From the NCBI RefSeq assembly GCF_964204645.1, contig NC_134030.1:4896278-4958277 (forward strand): 62,000 bases of DNA, in the 5' to 3' direction. Under the pieces are notes generated by a model. That model worked only from the letters and a program-made list of their open reading frames with translations, was not told the DNA's origin and ran no database searches. Source of the DNA: Tubulanus polymorphus (lineage: Eukaryota > Nemertea > Palaeonemertea > Tubulaniformes > Tubulanidae). The position numbers and the translations under genes were made by a program. Each line of letters starts with the position of its first letter. The stretch's first letter is position 1. This document shows positions 47,993-59,621 of this stretch, piece by piece.

Positions 47993-48064
47993 CGCACTCA
48001 CCGGGGATCGAACCCGGGTGACTTATGTAGAAAGCAAGCGTGCTAACCAGTAGACCGACTAGTC
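47993..48064 (-). mobile_element. tRNA-Arg(UCU)-like SINE head or tRNA pseudogene
   Basis: Read on the minus strand, the T arm is perfect (CCGGG-TTCGATC-CCCGG, B box GGTTCGATCCC). The variable loop is 4 nt, the anticodon loop TTTCTAC gives UCU, the anticodon stem has four of five pairs, and the D arm contains CTACTGGTTAGCAC (A box). The 7-bp acceptor stem is destroyed (GACTAGT against TGAGTGC; essentially only the outer G-C and one wobble pair). Intact Pol III boxes with a broken acceptor stem point to a SINE head, not a working tRNA. No poly-A end was located. Confidence 0.6.
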
Positions 48065-48182
48065 CACTTGGTCAGTAGTTATACAGCTTGTCCTATATGC
48101 GTAACATCTGGATTACTTAAAAAATTGTCTTTTTGTTTTTAATGGCACATGTACATCTCACATTTTTGTTAAATCAGTACTC

Positions 48183-48218
48183 CTGAAGATGACTATTAGG
48201 TTGGAGTCGAAAGTTTCA
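48183..48218 (+). ncRNA. Hammerhead-like RNA motif (degenerate)
   Basis: CTGAAGA fits the CTGANGA core exactly. It is followed by T, a 4-bp stem GACT/AGTC around a 10-nt loop, then GAAAGTTTC. The T after the core has no partner, and stem I is not convincing. It lies 119 bp from the SINE head on the opposite strand. It may be a decayed hammerhead of a retroelement. Confidence 0.25.
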
Positions 48219-50456
48219 GTTTTCCTTTTATGGTTTTATCTTTGATCTTTTATTTCATTTACAATCACGTATTTTTGATTTAGGATGAATAAAATGATTT
48301 TTTTTAGAAGTGACTTCAGTGTGTTTAAGGGAGTAGCTAATAGAGGGTTAACCGATGAAATGTCAGTTACTTCAATAATCCACCGGAAGATGTAAATCCT
48401 GCTCGTGAATGGCTGAAGCGTCATCCAGTGACTTAAAACAAGCAATATATATGCTAATAACGCGGTTCGAATTTCAGCCGCGCCGCATCGGTAGCCATTG
48501 TTCTCGAGGTCTGATTACAAATTCTTGTCTCGAAGTCGCCGCATAAAACCATGCGAGATTTATGTATCGATTTATTTTAAAATGGAATTTCGCAAACCGT
48601 AGCGGATGAACATCGAGATGAACGCCGCGGCGCGATTGAAAAATGTAATTGAAATTTCAACCGTTTGTTCTTTTCCATTATTGCATCGTACATCATGTTC
48701 AACTATTCATATACAAGAGTGTTTATAGTTATACATGAAATCAATACAAAAATGCATAGATCATTCATCATTTCAAAGTATTAAAGCAAACTCAAGGTCC
48801 GGTTCTCATAGGCAGGTCACAGAGTCCCTATAGAGCTGCTGTCATTCCTGGATGTAAGGAATATTATAAGTTTTAAAGGAGAATATTTGAAATTTCTAGA
48901 AAGTGTCTGCATCACATTCACATTCCAATTACTGTAGACACCTTCTAAATTGGTACTGTTTATCTTGGTAAACCAGTAATTCGGCAGTTTTGTGAGCACA
49001 TTTTTTTCCTTTACATTGACCAAACTCAGTTTCTAATTCAGTAGGTCCTGGTCCCAACTGTGTCAATTTAGGCATAGTTTTTGGTACAACTTCTAACATT
49101 TCTAATTGCCTATTTCTCAAAAGTGAATGAGTTTAGGACATTTTTCTCGCATTAAAGGAGTTTCAAGTATTTTTAAAAGCATTTTCTGTTCAGGAGTTTT
49201 TAAGGAATCAATGAATCGTAGAGACCCAGCAGGATATAAGTGAAAAAATAGGCTTCACTGTTGATTAGTTATAGAAATGAACGGTCTTTGGATCTTAGAT
49301 AATTTGTGACTCACGGCGCGGATTAAGCGCAATAACAATTTAACTTGAACCCAATCACTCTCAAATATGGTACAACACCATAAGAGGCTAGTCTTCTAGT
49401 TTATTATTATAAATCCTCTTCATTTCATAAAGCCACTTCATTCTTGAGTAGCGCAATCGAAAAACTAATCTTTCAATTTTCGTGCAGCGCGCATCAGTCT
49501 CGTGTATCCGTAGTCGAATATCAGTAATATAATAAAAACGCGAGATCGTTGATAATGAAAGCCTCGTCACGCGTATCTATTGTTACTGCGAACATGATCA
49601 GTAACTGAAGAGACATATGACGTCTCCTCTGAGAGCTTGTTAATTATGTGATGAAGATTATCGTCACAGTCCCTGATAATTCATATTTTGACGAAAACGA
49701 ACACAAGAAGTTCGTGTGACACTCGAGTGACAGGTTTTTTAGCGTATGTTACGGTTTAGTCGTAATTATCTCATCTTTGTGTTCGGTTTCAAATAGACCA
49801 CTGGTACACTAACTACCGATGAACAACGCGCTTCTCAAATTTTGATGATACTACCAGTGGTGGCTGACCCCCTAGAAATATAAAGTTCCCCTGAAATTTT
49901 ATGGTAAAATGAAAAACATTAAAGATACCTAAAAAGTTTGAATTCAGTAGCTCGTTCTCTGTATTTCCTAAAATCAGTTCATGTTTTCCAATGATTTTTT
50001 TTTGGGGTAGCCTTTTGATTATACTATATACCCTATTTTGGGGGTACACCCTTCCCTGAATCAGACCCCGCCCCTGACCTCGTAGGTAAGGTAGAAAGTC
50101 GAGTTGGATACCTTTGTATCGATAGTGAAGAAATCTCCGAACAACAAGGGTTTCATATAATCGCAATGCTAATATCTATGTATCAGGCAGGCTGTGGTAA
50201 GTGAGGATGTATATACGATGATGATGATGATGTATTGTAATGGTCTCAGCTGTAGCGAATATTTGATTAGAACTCGACGCTCGCTCCCACCGTTCGATCG
50301 AAATGATTTAGAATGAGCTGTAAATGTCATTATAGGAAGGACACGTTGCGGTACAATCAATATCATACTAGATTTACAGTATGAGAGCTGACCAGAGGTG
50401 AACACATACAATGAAGAACTATAAGAAAGATCCTCTTCAGTAATGGCAGCATTACG
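48219..50456. other. Non-coding stretch, possible hAT remnant
   Basis: CAGTGGTGGC at 49856 and the complement of CAGGGGCGGGGTC ending at 50079 could be diverged hAT termini around 225 bp, but they match each other poorly and no target duplication is seen. 48480-48640 is CpG-containing. Nothing else is recognised. Confidence 0.3.
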
Positions 50457-50759
50457 AGCCGTGTTCACACTTTCACTAGTTAGTCCGTTTGGCTTGGAAC
50501 AAACCAATCTAGAACAGACCCGGGGCGATGACACATGTTTTAAAATCAGCTGTCTTCACTGGTCCAGCTAGATGCAATACTGTGATTGACGTGCAATTAA
50601 AGCAAAATTCTTTTCATAGAGAAATGATCCGTTCCTGAATTTAGAACGGACATGGATTGGTCTTTTTGTTGCTCCCGATGGGTACATTTTAAAATTGAAC
50701 GTGGACTTGAGATTGACTGGACGCAACTGAATGTCGGGTTCTTTAGTTCAGATAGTATG
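50457..50759. mobile_element. MITE family B, copy 5
   Basis: It starts AGCCGTGTTCACACTTTCAC and TAGTTAGTCCG, the clearest family B terminus. The centre TTTAAAATCAGCTG, CACTGGTCCAGCTAGATGCA and ACTGTGATTGACG aligns with copy 3. It ends GTTCAGATAGTATG, with the outermost bases lost. The 121-codon minus-strand frame ending here overlaps the element and is not a gene. Confidence 0.75.
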
Positions 50760-51274
50760 TTTAAGAGCATTATAGATTTTGGTGAGAAGCGAGAATTTCT
50801 TTTAGAAAGAATCGCAGGACATTATGATAATCAAGTGTGTATCTCAGTATGCCGAGTATTAGTAGCTGCAACCATACACAGCTGTCTTAATGCCAGTACT
50901 CAGCAAGCATTCTATTGTGACAGTCATGTCTGTCTATTGTCCTATTCATACGACTGGTTCTCGGTACTAGTTCTTGGTACTGGTTCTCGGTACTGCAGCG
51001 GTGGATGATGATGATGATGACGGAATCATCTTACAATAGTCAATAAAGACGAGGCCTGCATTATAAACATTAATCCTCATTGATTTTTGTGAAGATGTGA
51101 ACTGCGCTGCAGCGATGTCACATTCAGCCATTATATCACACGGCATATATATATACATTCATATATTATTAACTATGGTTGAAATCGGAATGACAGTCCG
51201 TGTGGTCCACGTAAACACACAAATATACCTGAAAGCAGTAGATGAGTGGCATCAGAGTTTACACTATGCTCTTA
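50760..51274. other. Non-coding stretch, short GAT and TA runs
   Basis: (GAT)n at 51005-51019 and an AT run at 51145-51155. No gene or family word. Confidence 0.4.
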
Positions 51275-51470
51275 ATTAAGTCGGTTCCAATTTAGAATGG
51301 ACCTAAGAAGCCTGTCCAGGTCTGTTTTCTCTGAAGTATTTATTACGTATGTGTATAAATGCAAGGGATCGATTTGATCAGTTCTAACAAGGTCCGTTCA
51401 AGCATGGACTCTAATAACGCTTAAGGTTCCAGGTACAGGTCAAAATAGAATGGACTGAAACAAGCGCTAG
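51275..51470. mobile_element. MITE family B fragment, copy 6
   Basis: GTCGGTTCCAATTTAGAATG, GTCCAGGTCTGTTTTCT and AAATAGAATGGACTG are family B words. The terminal repeats are not preserved. Confidence 0.5.
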
Positions 51471-54400
51471 CGTATATAACAGCATTCGCAACCTCCTCAA
51501 TGGTCCCAGAGCACTCGGTTGATGCACTGAACTCATTTGACGACTTGTCAGAATTTGTTTTGACATCGAGTCTTCCAAATACATCATCTTATCAATCTTC
51601 ACAAATTTCATAGATCATTGAATCATTGAAATTCTCTCAGCATTCTCCTTCAAAATTTGACTCTTAGAAAGAATAGATTTCATCTGTTTTCCAGTTTATT
51701 TGCGTAAGACTGACACATATCTAAACTACGGACTCTTTATCGACATAAGAGACACTCATTAGAACGCATTGATTAGTGCCAACAACTTCTGATGGGAGCG
51801 TCATTTTTATTATTTAAAACAACTGTTTTTCATCTGTCGTTCGTTCGTCGGATATCAGTTTGTATTGTACGTATATTATCAATAGCTCTTCACCAGCGAT
51901 GACTCATATTATCGAGGAAAAAAATATATCCGATGACACCTCCGAGTGTACTAGCTGCAACTATATCGCAGCATGAAGAATAGAAGAAGTGGTAAAGTTA
52001 TCACCATAAAGTGCAATTTGCCGCGATTCATGCGAAACAGATTTAAAAGATTCATTAATTCTTAAAAGATTTAGTCAAAGCTTAAGTTACAGTTACAATG
52101 CGAAACCGCAGCTGGGATGACTGGGCCATCGTTAGACCAGCTCGAAGCAACCACCTAACAATAGATAATGGATGGAATAGATGATTTCCATAGACTTATA
52201 TCTCTGAACATACTGAATGCTGTGAAGTTACAGATTTTTTCTATCGGCTAGTGTAAGTATCCGCTGGTGAACAGGGTATTACTCATTCCGGTCACTCATA
52301 TTCTATTGTTTGTCTCTGTATACTGACTAAACCGTGTCAACTTAATGGCAACAACGCAAAATGCACAAGTACCATTACAGGCCATAAAACCGGATACAAA
52401 ACCAGAAATCCAGACAAAATCTGCCACGTGCAGCAACTTAACTCACATACAGTACAATGCATATCGACATATATTAGCCTGGATGAATTTTAATATTATA
52501 CCTTACATCGATTCAATACGTATTGACTGAAGAGGTTTGAACGATTGAATTAAATCAGCTCTGCACGCTGCTACTGTTTTATAATACCGGATGAATTTGA
52601 ATATGATTTTCATATAATCGATAGTGTAGAAGCCGATGAGGTAAAGCCTACAGGGGATGAATTGAACGCACCAAGATCTGAAGTACTCGTAGGTTTGTTG
52701 CAGTAAATGCTATGAAAACTTTCTCACGTTATTCGTTTACAAAATCTATCATAAATACGCAATAATTGTCATCGATATTTGTATTTTTCAGAATAAGGGA
52801 TGATTTCAACATTTCTGCTGAAAACAAAGGCGAGAAGTGTGGAAAGTCAACATCAAAATTGTGATCACTACGCTATGAATCACAATGTCAGGAAGTTTAC
52901 ACAACTCATCAATAATAATAACAGTCATTACAAATAGCTGCATGAAATAGAATCATTCTAATTAGTCTCACTAGGAAACTAGGTAAAATGAAGCCATTTA
53001 GATAATGTATCTTTTGAAATATTTTTTTTCCATTAAAACCACAGTGGTTGCCCGACAACTCTGCCTCAGGCTTCGAAGTTGTCAAAGTACCAATGATGAA
53101 AGAACTCCAGAAGTTAGAATTCAGAAATTGAAAGTGCAAATAAAGCCAGCGGCTGGTTCTACGAGTCCACAGGCTTAAATTCGAAACTAGCCAAGCTTAT
53201 TTCAGTTCTCTTGCCAATCTAACAACTTCCGATTCAAAACCATTTCGTTATGACTGGGCAAGCACCTGGGTCCTTGTTTAAGATATAGAGACGAGAGCCT
53301 GTCTGCAGAAAGCATGGATCTCGGTAGAATCAGTCCAACGCTCCTGGGTAGAGCCGGTGTGGTCTTATGAACTGACCACATGACTGCTACGACTGCACAG
53401 ACAAATGAAATTACGTCATTCTGATTCAGTTACATGATGACAATAGAATCAATAGACCAACAGCACATTGACATATTGGTAATGACAATGACTACAATGC
53501 CGAGAGACAAAGCAAATTACATCTCTCTTTTTCGTGAGGACTAATTGTTCGTAGACAGAATACATAAACTGAATAAACGAATCAGCCCAACCCTTTAGCT
53601 TTGATGAGCCATTTTGTTAGCTTTGATGAGCAATACCAGTGATATCTTAGTCAATATCTTCCATTTCAAACGAATGGTGCTGTTTTTTTTTCTGGGTTTA
53701 GACGCAACGGTTTTATAGGAGATATCGCGCTTTGATCATTCGCTTTCATCCATGAGAACAAAATCCTTCACCAACAACGTTAAGATTTCTATAGCGAAGT
53801 TACTTTACATCCAAAATTTTGAATTCAACATTGCGGATCTCCAGATCTCTTGCATCTCTTGATATTTTCCAACAACCAAAATAGCTCAATTTCCAGCTTA
53901 CCTTCAAACGAATCATAAAATCCTGAATGCCTTAAAATCCAATTATCGGAATATCCTGAAATAGAAATAAGAATACGTTTACATCGTTTAGACAACTAGA
54001 CTAGTAATAATGTCTACTTCTTGATTGGCCGAACAAGAACTGATTTGGAAGATGTTAATTCTCAAATGATGATGGCAGAAATCGTACAGTTTTATCACTA
54101 GATTAGTGAACCATTGCATGCAGTCTCATTAACACAAACTGGTTTATCAAACTGATGACAGTTATCACCACCTCATAGATCAAACTATACATCGATGACT
54201 GACACACACAACAATTTTCTCTTCTTTAACGAGCCTTTGTTCTTTTTGCCAACGAGATAATTTACCATCAGCCGTTTTATTGAACGTACAAGAAGAGAAA
54301 CCCCAAGAACAATGTATCTCGCGCGTTGTAAGAGAAGCCGATAAAATATAGCAGATAAGATTAGTAGCATTATCACATCCATATGGATGTTGTAATGACC

Positions 54401-55914
54401 TCATCAATGGATAAATTGGTTACATTTGGGAGCAGCCGTACAACGACAATTATATTAATTTGTTGTTCATCGGAAAAGGTGACGGAAAAATCTTTACAGG
54501 CTATTGGACAAATACACAAAATTAGTGTCTTAATCAGTTCATATTCCAGCCAAAGTTTCTGTGAATTCATTTTCACCTTTGGTATCTTTTTTACCGATGG
54601 TGTATTTCTCAGCTGGCATTATTTTCTCTACAGAACTATTACCTATATGCACTAACACAGCACTTTTCTTTTCCTTGTACATACAGAGATAACCAGGCCT
54701 CACTAGTGCCGTACTAAAACGATTCCATTCCTGAATATTTTCTTCTATGATGAGAGCGGATGAATTTTTTACGTCTTGAAATGAATGAATGCTTGACCCG
54801 GCAATCTGGTACATTATCTCACGACTGCACTTACTTCTTACAAAACACTTATCAGTTTATTTGCTGAAGTTCTTTTGTAGTTAAGCAATCAATTATTGGC
54901 ATATTAAGACTAGTGCCCAATTCCGTTTGATATGAAATTCTTTACGAAATGTTGACTTAGTCTTCCTGGTTACACAGAGTAAACACCAAAGTAAATATGT
55001 ACAGAAGTCTGTGCACAAAAAAAAATGAATTACCGCAAACGCCAGTGGGTTATTATACAAAAACCTGTCAATCAAACTCAGGTAGGATCTCGATCCTGGA
55101 ATGAGCAATATATGAAATATATAGCTACGTGTGATCGCGGTTTATATCTCATTTATAGTTATTTGGCACTCAAGGAAAATGTGTACAGAAATATGCAAGC
55201 CTGTCATTTACAAAAACCTGTACATCGACATATTGCGCATCATCATGGATTAAACTATAAGAACTGCTTGATGAAAAATCAATCAAACACAAATGAATTC
55301 ATTTCATCCGCCCGCATGTACTATGAAAACATTGATACAGTGCATCGCTGAAGTATTTCACAGATTTATTTTATCAATCATCTGAACCCGGGTTCAACAA
55401 AAATCCTGAGCACCCTTGACAGCACCTGCCATAGCATATATGAATAGCAATATACGAATGAGAGCTATGAATACTCATTGTTCTTTGTAATATCTTCAGC
55501 AGAATAAATGTAAACATCGTTAGGGTTATTGAGGACAATAATAACGTCATTGTGAACAGTAACCACCATCTCAACATCGCATTGATCATTAACAATAAGT
55601 AGATCTTCAATCATTCTGTTAGTTCTAATAATTTGCAACATTCTGAGTTTAGATTTTAGAGTTATTTGAAAATTGACCTGACTCCAACTCTGACTTCAGA
55701 TCTGTGTAACTTGTTTCTTTTAGACTTAATACTCAGAATTCAACACCAACGAGCTGTTTTTTTTTCATTTACCCTGTCCGATGCCGTAAACATGCCCTGA
55801 TTTCAAATGGATTCGTTCGTGGTTTATCAAAGCCCAGAAATCAGGTAATATCGTTTCTTTGCCGGGGTCACCTCGAATGAAAGCTCAATTCATGTTTTCT
55901 GTCAGACTTTACGT
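51471..55914. other. Non-coding stretch with clustered minus-strand frames
   Basis: Between 54180 and 54814 several minus-strand frames in different registers lie end to end, with donor-like AAAG|GTGAAA and acceptor-like TTTGTCCAATAG between two of them. None has a recognisable domain. The word CGTGTGATCGCGGTTTA at 55128-55144 is an isolated family A terminus. Otherwise nothing is recognised. Confidence 0.3.
55128..55144 (+). mobile_element. Solo terminus of MITE family A
   Basis: CGTGTGATCGCGGTTTA matches the right end of family A (CGTGTGATCGCGGCTTA) with one change. No further family sequence precedes it, so it is either a remnant or chance. Confidence 0.4.
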
Positions 55915-55975
55915 TGATCATTCTAATTGGTCCAGGCTCATTCCGAATTATGGGTGGACCTGACCAACCTCAGCT
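55915..55975. mobile_element. MITE family B fragment, copy 7
   Basis: TCATTCTAATTGGTCCAGGC and ATGGGTGGACCTGACC resemble the family B interior. Termini are absent. Confidence 0.4.
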
Positions 55976-57844
55976 TCATCATCTATGTATCTACTCCATC
56001 AATCGAGGGCCAATTCGCGCGATGCTTATTGACTCAAATTGCATAAAATTACGACTGTTTACTCGGATAGAGTTATATTAAACGGTTGCCGCACGAGTCG
56101 CGATTGTACGAAGCCATCGTCGCGCATCAAATCGAGAAGAGTAGGCAGTCTAATTTAATTAAACGATTGCCATGGTAATCAACGAAACTACTGTCGTCTA
56201 ACAACGTCATCAGACGCGATGTAACATTTTAAACAAAAATCCTTAATGGGCCGGCAATCATTCGATCGAAGCCATGTCGAACGTTAATCAACGTTTTTCT
56301 TTGATTAAATCATATTTGCTTTTTCAATTTTGCACGATTGCGTCGTTCCTTGTCGGTGCCAGTCGAGCGCTTACTGTATAAACAACTCGTCAAAAACGGT
56401 TCGTAAAAAAGTTTGCAGCAATGAAGGCCCTTTCTACTCTCGAGCATCACAAAAATCTGACTGATTGCCACATTTGAAGTCCAGTTATATTATGTATTTA
56501 TTTTCAAACTTTCAGATAATTAGCATATTTTCAATGGATCATGATTTCAAAAGGTTGTCCTTTTCGCTCATTGTATCGCATGATCTACTTTCAAAATCCG
56601 ATGAAATCTATCATTTCTATAACTGGACTGGTTTTAAATATCAGAAACCGAGATCGGGCAAAATTCGGGAATGAATTGTTTGTAATGGTATCTTTATTGT
56701 CGATAAGAAATGCTTCGAGGAATAGTGAGACAGGGGTTTAGCTTTTTTCTATGTCGAACACGTGTGAAAAGATTCAATTGACTGGAATTCCACCTTCCAA
56801 AATAACGTCCCATTTCTATAGTCAACATCCCTAAGGACATTTGTATAACCTGTAAAGATTCATAGAAATTGGCTTGAATTAAAATAAACAAATGTCGTCG
56901 AATTCATTTACACTTTTGCTGCAACTATCAAAAAGACATATTTCACATATAATATTTGCCGAACCCTGGATAGTTTGCCAAATGGATTTTCTGAATGTTT
57001 TACAAATAATCATTTTTCGTCATCAAAGCCATGTAAGGCCATTGTAAAATACTGATGCAGACAAATGAATTTCATTCAATAACACATGAATATAATCATC
57101 TGAGCTGAAATATTCAAGTGGGGTAGAACCGCTCGTTCGCTGCCTATTGGATTAATTTCGAAATTTAACCGAGGGCAAATCGCATTGAATGTTCTTCGAA
57201 CACGAAATCCTGTATAAGGGTGTATAGACAAAACCTGTCACCTTACATGTATGGAAACTAGCATTTTTCTCATATTACTGACGGGGAAAAATTCTAACAG
57301 GGCTATAATTTGTTCATTTCGTTGAAAGCATTGAGAATTTTAACAAAAACAAACTTGACTCACGCACGCTAGTCATTCATACTAAACATATAATTTCGTC
57401 AACAAGTTTTATCAATTACGAACGACGGGTCACGAAACGTAAAAAAATATTCATTACACGAAGACGATTTGTTATCATAAGATTTTTACAGGAGATAGTT
57501 GAATATAAAGGGACGACTGCCAGGGATGCCTTCAGGCATAGGCGAATTCAACTGCTCCAGATTCAATAGTAAACAGGGCAGGCAAGGGTTTCACTTTTCA
57601 AACATTTCGGGTTACTAAGTATAAATATATCATCGCCCGGAGGGCCGGGCACAAAAAATACCCGAACACCGCAGAGATAATAACATATTTCATTCAGTAG
57701 ATGGCGCCAGAAATTAAAGTCATATTGCCGAAGAATTAAGAAGATGGAGGGAAATCTGAAGCGATAGTTACAAAAAAAAAATAAATGTAAAATCCAATAT
57801 TTGTAGAAAGAAATGAGAATCTATTTGACATAATATCATTTTCA
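55976..57844. other. Non-coding stretch, CpG-containing at 56.0-56.4 kb, one hairpin
   Basis: 56000-56370 is CpG-containing and TAAT-rich, and holds the near-palindrome GATTGCCATGGTAATC (56165-56180), which resembles an RFX X-box. GCCCGG-AGGG-CCGGGC at 57635-57650 is a perfect 6-bp GC hairpin. No gene is recognised. Confidence 0.35.
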
Positions 57845-57845
57845 G

Positions 57846-57882
57846 CCGAAGAAGGGTGATAGTAATCACCTGAAAGCTACAA
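57846..57882 (+). ncRNA. Hammerhead-like RNA motif (best stem II)
   Basis: CCGAAGA (CTGANGA with the T changed to C) is followed by a 7-bp stem AGGGTGAT/ATCACCT with one bulged G and an AGTA loop, then GAAAGCTA. AGCT can act as a zero-loop stem III leaving a CTA cleavage triplet. The core change and an uncertain stem I argue against activity. It has the same layout as the motif at 802-837. Confidence 0.3.
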
Positions 57883-58375
57883 TATTTCTAGTATTATAAA
57901 TAGACCTTTTAGCCTTTTCACACTCGTAGGATTTTACATATATTGTTTTTTCTAGTATATTGTGATGTTACTGATACAGTTACAGAAAACTGTCAATATT
58001 TCGTACTATTTTCATACTTGCACGTAACAGTATCAATTATCATGAAAGATACCTAGAAAACAGTATTGTTTTGCCCTGTAGCAAACAAAACAACAACCTG
58101 ATAGCAAACGTTTAAAAAAAACATCCGCATTTTATTTGTTTTTTTCAATGGCTTGGCTAAATCATTTGAATAGAAAAACTAGTGAAATAGCTGTTAAAAA
58201 AATCCAGAAATTGAATATCAAAATCCACGGCGGATGGTATGTAAACACATGATATAATGCATAATATTAAAAATCTGATATATGGATGGATTTACCTAAT
58301 TAACAGTACAGCAGGTAACAGCTGGACAACATATACAAGGTGTTACAGTACTATACTTAACTATTGGGTCGATAT

Positions 58376-58458
<83 letters not shown>

Positions 58459-59160
58459 TATACATTTTCATTATTTGACGTAAAATGATACTACATCACA
58501 TCGCGTACTACTTTAATGCTACAGAATGGTGCTTCATATCGGGTTGTTCAGATTATAAGTTCGCGAAAAAAGTGCGTTTCACGCCATAGATACCGTTCTG
58601 CATTTGTGAAATGTTTGAAAAAACGACGTCGAACAAAGCTCTCAATATTTTGATTGTTTAACGTCGTTTTAAAATCTGCATCTGCCATATTCATTGATAA
58701 CTATTATGACAAATAGCCATTCACGCAGTTGAAAAATCCCATTGAAAAATGTCCTAATTTCCGTTACGAGAAAATATGCCATTTTTTCAGCCTTTCAATA
58801 TTAAAATCCACTTCAAATATAATACGCAAATTGATATTCTTTTAGGATTTTTCGCGATGCGAGTGGCAGGCAGGCGTCCGAGCAAATGTTCATTCATTTC
58901 GTTTCTTTCAGAGATGACACTCGAGTTAACAAAGGCTTAAATAGACGCATAACGCCGCTCTGTTCCTTCACTCAAATTCACCTCACAAAAAGAAACTAGT
59001 CGCACAAAATACGGGATGTAGAATTTCATTCAATATCAGATCACATCATTATCCAGGCAATGTTTCATAGATATAATCATTTGAAATCTAACTAGCCTTA
59101 ACAGAGTTTTTGGATAAGTCGAAAGACATTGAAGAAATTATACCAAATCCCATCCCAAAA
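57883..59160. other. Non-coding stretch around a TA microsatellite
   Basis: Apart from the TA tract at 58379-58455, nothing is recognised. The plus-strand Tyr-Ile frame over the tract is an artefact. Confidence 0.4.
58379..58455. repeat. (TA)n microsatellite, about 38 units
   Basis: Perfect TA dinucleotides. The flanks (TATTGATA, TTCATATAC) are not inverted copies of each other, unlike the tract at 9669-9914. Confidence 0.98.
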
Positions 59161-59319
59161 TCCATCCTCCCGCTACAGGGTTTCCGCTGCGGTGATGCCA
59201 TCAGGTTCCATCTACCTGCGCACCCGGTCTAGTGTGGCAGGATTTCGTGCCTCGGTGGCCGAGTCAAACCATGCCATCAAGTTCGAATCCCTGCCGAGGG
59301 AGGATGGGTTAAAAAAAAA
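59161..59319 (+). mobile_element. tRNA-derived SINE with inverted partner
   Basis: 59250-59319 is a shortened tRNA-Ser/Leu-like unit. A 6-bp acceptor stem CCTCGG/CCGAGG is intact, TGGCCGAGT is the A-box region and GTTCGAATCCC the B box. The anticodon arm is missing, and GGAGGATGGGTT and an A9 tail follow. Upstream, TCCATCCTCCC (59160-59170) is the complement of that GGGAGGATGG end, and TGCCATCAGGTT recurs at 59195, so a second, inverted or rearranged piece of the same element precedes it. Confidence 0.6.
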
Positions 59320-59597
59320 TCATATAAGATACACACAGTATACAGATTATCCAACTCTGTGGCGCTATACTGATGAATGATTGATCATGTGACGGTCGGA
59401 CGAGAGTTAACCGGCTTAATTATGTACTACTTCCTATAACAAAGTATTCGCAATAAGACTCGCAGTAGAAACTGCTCCATTCTGTCACCAGCTATTAAAA
59501 AACTCATTCATCAAATGTCACAGCAATAATTAATTATTCATCGATGTTCCTACAATATTCTCTTATACTTGGTGACTAAGTTTACCTGTTTGATTAG

Positions 59598-59621
59598 ATA
59601 GGCCTAATTAATTAGGCCTAT
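59598..59621. repeat. 24-bp perfect palindrome
   Basis: ATAGGCCTAATT is followed directly by its exact reverse complement. The core word ATAGGCCTAT recurs at 61436-61445. The function is unknown. Confidence 0.95.

Noticed and set aside
47993-48064. Functional tRNA-Arg gene
   Set aside because: The acceptor stem has essentially one Watson-Crick pair and one wobble, so a working tRNA is not credible.
49856-50079. hAT element with CAGTGGTGGC and CAGGGGCGGGG ends
   Set aside because: The two ends differ too much and no 8-bp duplication is visible; mentioned only as a possible remnant.
50169-50534. 121-codon minus-strand frame
   Set aside because: It overlaps the left end of a family B MITE and shows no domain.
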